DNA of 6,042 bases from UBA5436 sp964346085 (lineage in GTDB: Bacteria > Bacillota > Clostridia > Saccharofermentanales > DTU023), in assembly GCA_964346085.1 (NCBI GenBank), contig CAYFSZ010000082.1, forward strand, positions 1-6,042, given 5' to 3'. Positions within the stretch are counted from its first letter, which is position 1. Each line of letters begins with the position of its first letter. Under the pieces are notes generated by a model. It was not told where the DNA came from. It saw only the letters and a list, made by a program, of their open reading frames with translations, and did not search any database. Positions 5,456-6,042 of this stretch are shown here, piece after piece. The translations under genes were made by a program, and so were the position numbers.

Positions 5456-5924
5456 GCAAATTGAGAAATTACTTTTATGTGATGAACATTCATTAATGAT
5501 AAATTCAGAAGATGTTGCAACCGTTCGAACCGAAAATTCCTTATTACATGCAATGATGATTTTAACCAATGTAGGATATAGTTCAGTTCCAGTCCTAGAT
5601 AAAGAACATAAATTACAAGGTGTCGTTACCTTACCTCGTATTATTGATGGCATCAAAAATCAAGTCAGCTATGACTTCGATCAATTATCAGAACAAAAAG
5701 TTGAAGATGTTCTATGCAGCGACTGTAATGACTTTTCAATTATAGAAGAAAATGCGAATTTAGAAGAAATTCTAAGACAATTGGTCAGCCATAATTATGT
5801 TTGTATCGTTGATCAAGAGAATGTATTTTTGGGAATCGTGACCAGAAAAACTATCTTAAAACGGTTCAATTATCTGGTGCACGAAATCGACAATCGATTT
5901 GAGTTGATTAAGAAAGAACATTAA
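5445..5924 (+). CDS. cbpB: Tandem CBS-domain protein, CbpB/DarB (YkuL) family, probable c-di-AMP receptor
   Basis: This 159-residue cytosolic protein consists almost wholly of two CBS domains, at about 20-75 and 86-145. It resembles B. subtilis DarB (YkuL) and Listeria CbpB over its length: GYSSVPVLD (44-52) matches the GYTAIPVLD-type motif, and NYVCIVDQENVFLGIVTRK (117-135) matches the conserved second-domain motif ending in TRR, here T133-R134-K135. Those proteins bind cyclic-di-AMP; in the apo form they stimulate the (p)ppGpp synthetase Rel and, in B. subtilis, pyruvate carboxylase. That function is inferred from the family. The N-terminus MINKQIEKLLL fits a start at ATG 5445. The gene is probably monocistronic, with its own promoter and a strong terminator 23 nt after the stop. 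The Lys for Arg change at 135 is conservative, and its effect on ligand binding is unknown. Confidence 0.85.
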   Translation: MINKQIEKLLLCDEHSLMINSEDVATVRTENSLLHAMMILTNVGYSSVPVLDKEHKLQGVVTLPRIIDGIKNQVSYDFDQLSEQKVEDVLCSDCNDFSIIEENANLEEILRQLVSHNYVCIVDQENVFLGIVTRKTILKRFNYLVHEIDNRFELIKKEH

Positions 5925-5947
5925 TAGCGCATATAAATTAAGCATTG

Positions 5948-5987
5948 AAAAAGCTTGTATCGAAATCAACGAGACAGGCTTTTTTTT
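5948..5987 (+). terminator. Intrinsic terminator after the CBS protein gene
   Basis: AAAAAGCTTGT at 5948-5958 pairs with ACAGGCTTTTT at 5974-5984, with one G-U wobble. TCG (5960-5962) and CGA (5970-5972) can extend the stem across one mismatch. A run of eight T residues (5980-5987) follows the GC-containing core, as expected of a Rho-independent terminator. Confidence 0.88.
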
Positions 5988-6042
5988 CGTTAATTTGTTT
6001 ATGAATTTCATGACTTTACACGGGTATTTGGCACATTCCTCG
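5988..6042. other. Window end, nothing identified
   Basis: The last 55 bases after the terminator show no start codon with a ribosome binding site and no promoter that I would defend. The next gene lies outside the window. Confidence 0.5.

Overview
The window comes from a low-GC Firmicute, most likely of the Lactobacillales (Enterococcus and relatives). This rests on AT-rich genes with strong AGGAGG-type ribosome binding sites, a short Gram-positive-type serine acetyltransferase, a BcrA/LanF-like ABC ATPase and a CbpB/DarB-type CBS protein. The genus is inferred from protein resemblance recalled from memory, not from a database search. All recognisable genes lie on the + strand.

Layout. (1) Positions 1-320 are non-coding and clearly more GC-rich than the rest. 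They hold an array of five units in which ACGG and CCGT are separated by exactly 24 variable bases, plus a degenerate sixth half unit. The segments joining successive units are palindromic and can form hairpins. (2) Positions 321-508 are AT-rich and hold an extended -10 promoter. (3) cysK-cysE (509-1961) is a two-gene cysteine biosynthesis operon closed by a bidirectional-looking terminator. (4) Positions 2017-2161 hold two adjacent perfect inverted repeats and an extended -10 promoter. (5) 2162-5325 is a tightly packed three-gene operon: a membrane-anchored protein of unknown function, an ABC ATPase with a Glu in place of the Q-loop Gln, and an ABC-2-type permease with a roughly 265-residue extracytoplasmic domain. 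(6) After a gap without a convincing terminator comes a two-CBS-domain protein of the c-di-AMP-binding CbpB/DarB family (5445-5924), followed by a good intrinsic terminator.

How the parts work together. CysE makes O-acetylserine and CysK converts it with sulfide to cysteine. The ABC operon looks like a self-contained envelope or peptide-related transport system, perhaps for antimicrobial peptide immunity or export; its substrate cannot be read from the sequence. The CBS protein probably links cyclic-di-AMP level to metabolism and (p)ppGpp control. It is probably a separate transcription unit, although read-through from the ABC operon cannot be excluded. The two items most worth following up are the repeat array and the three-gene ABC module.
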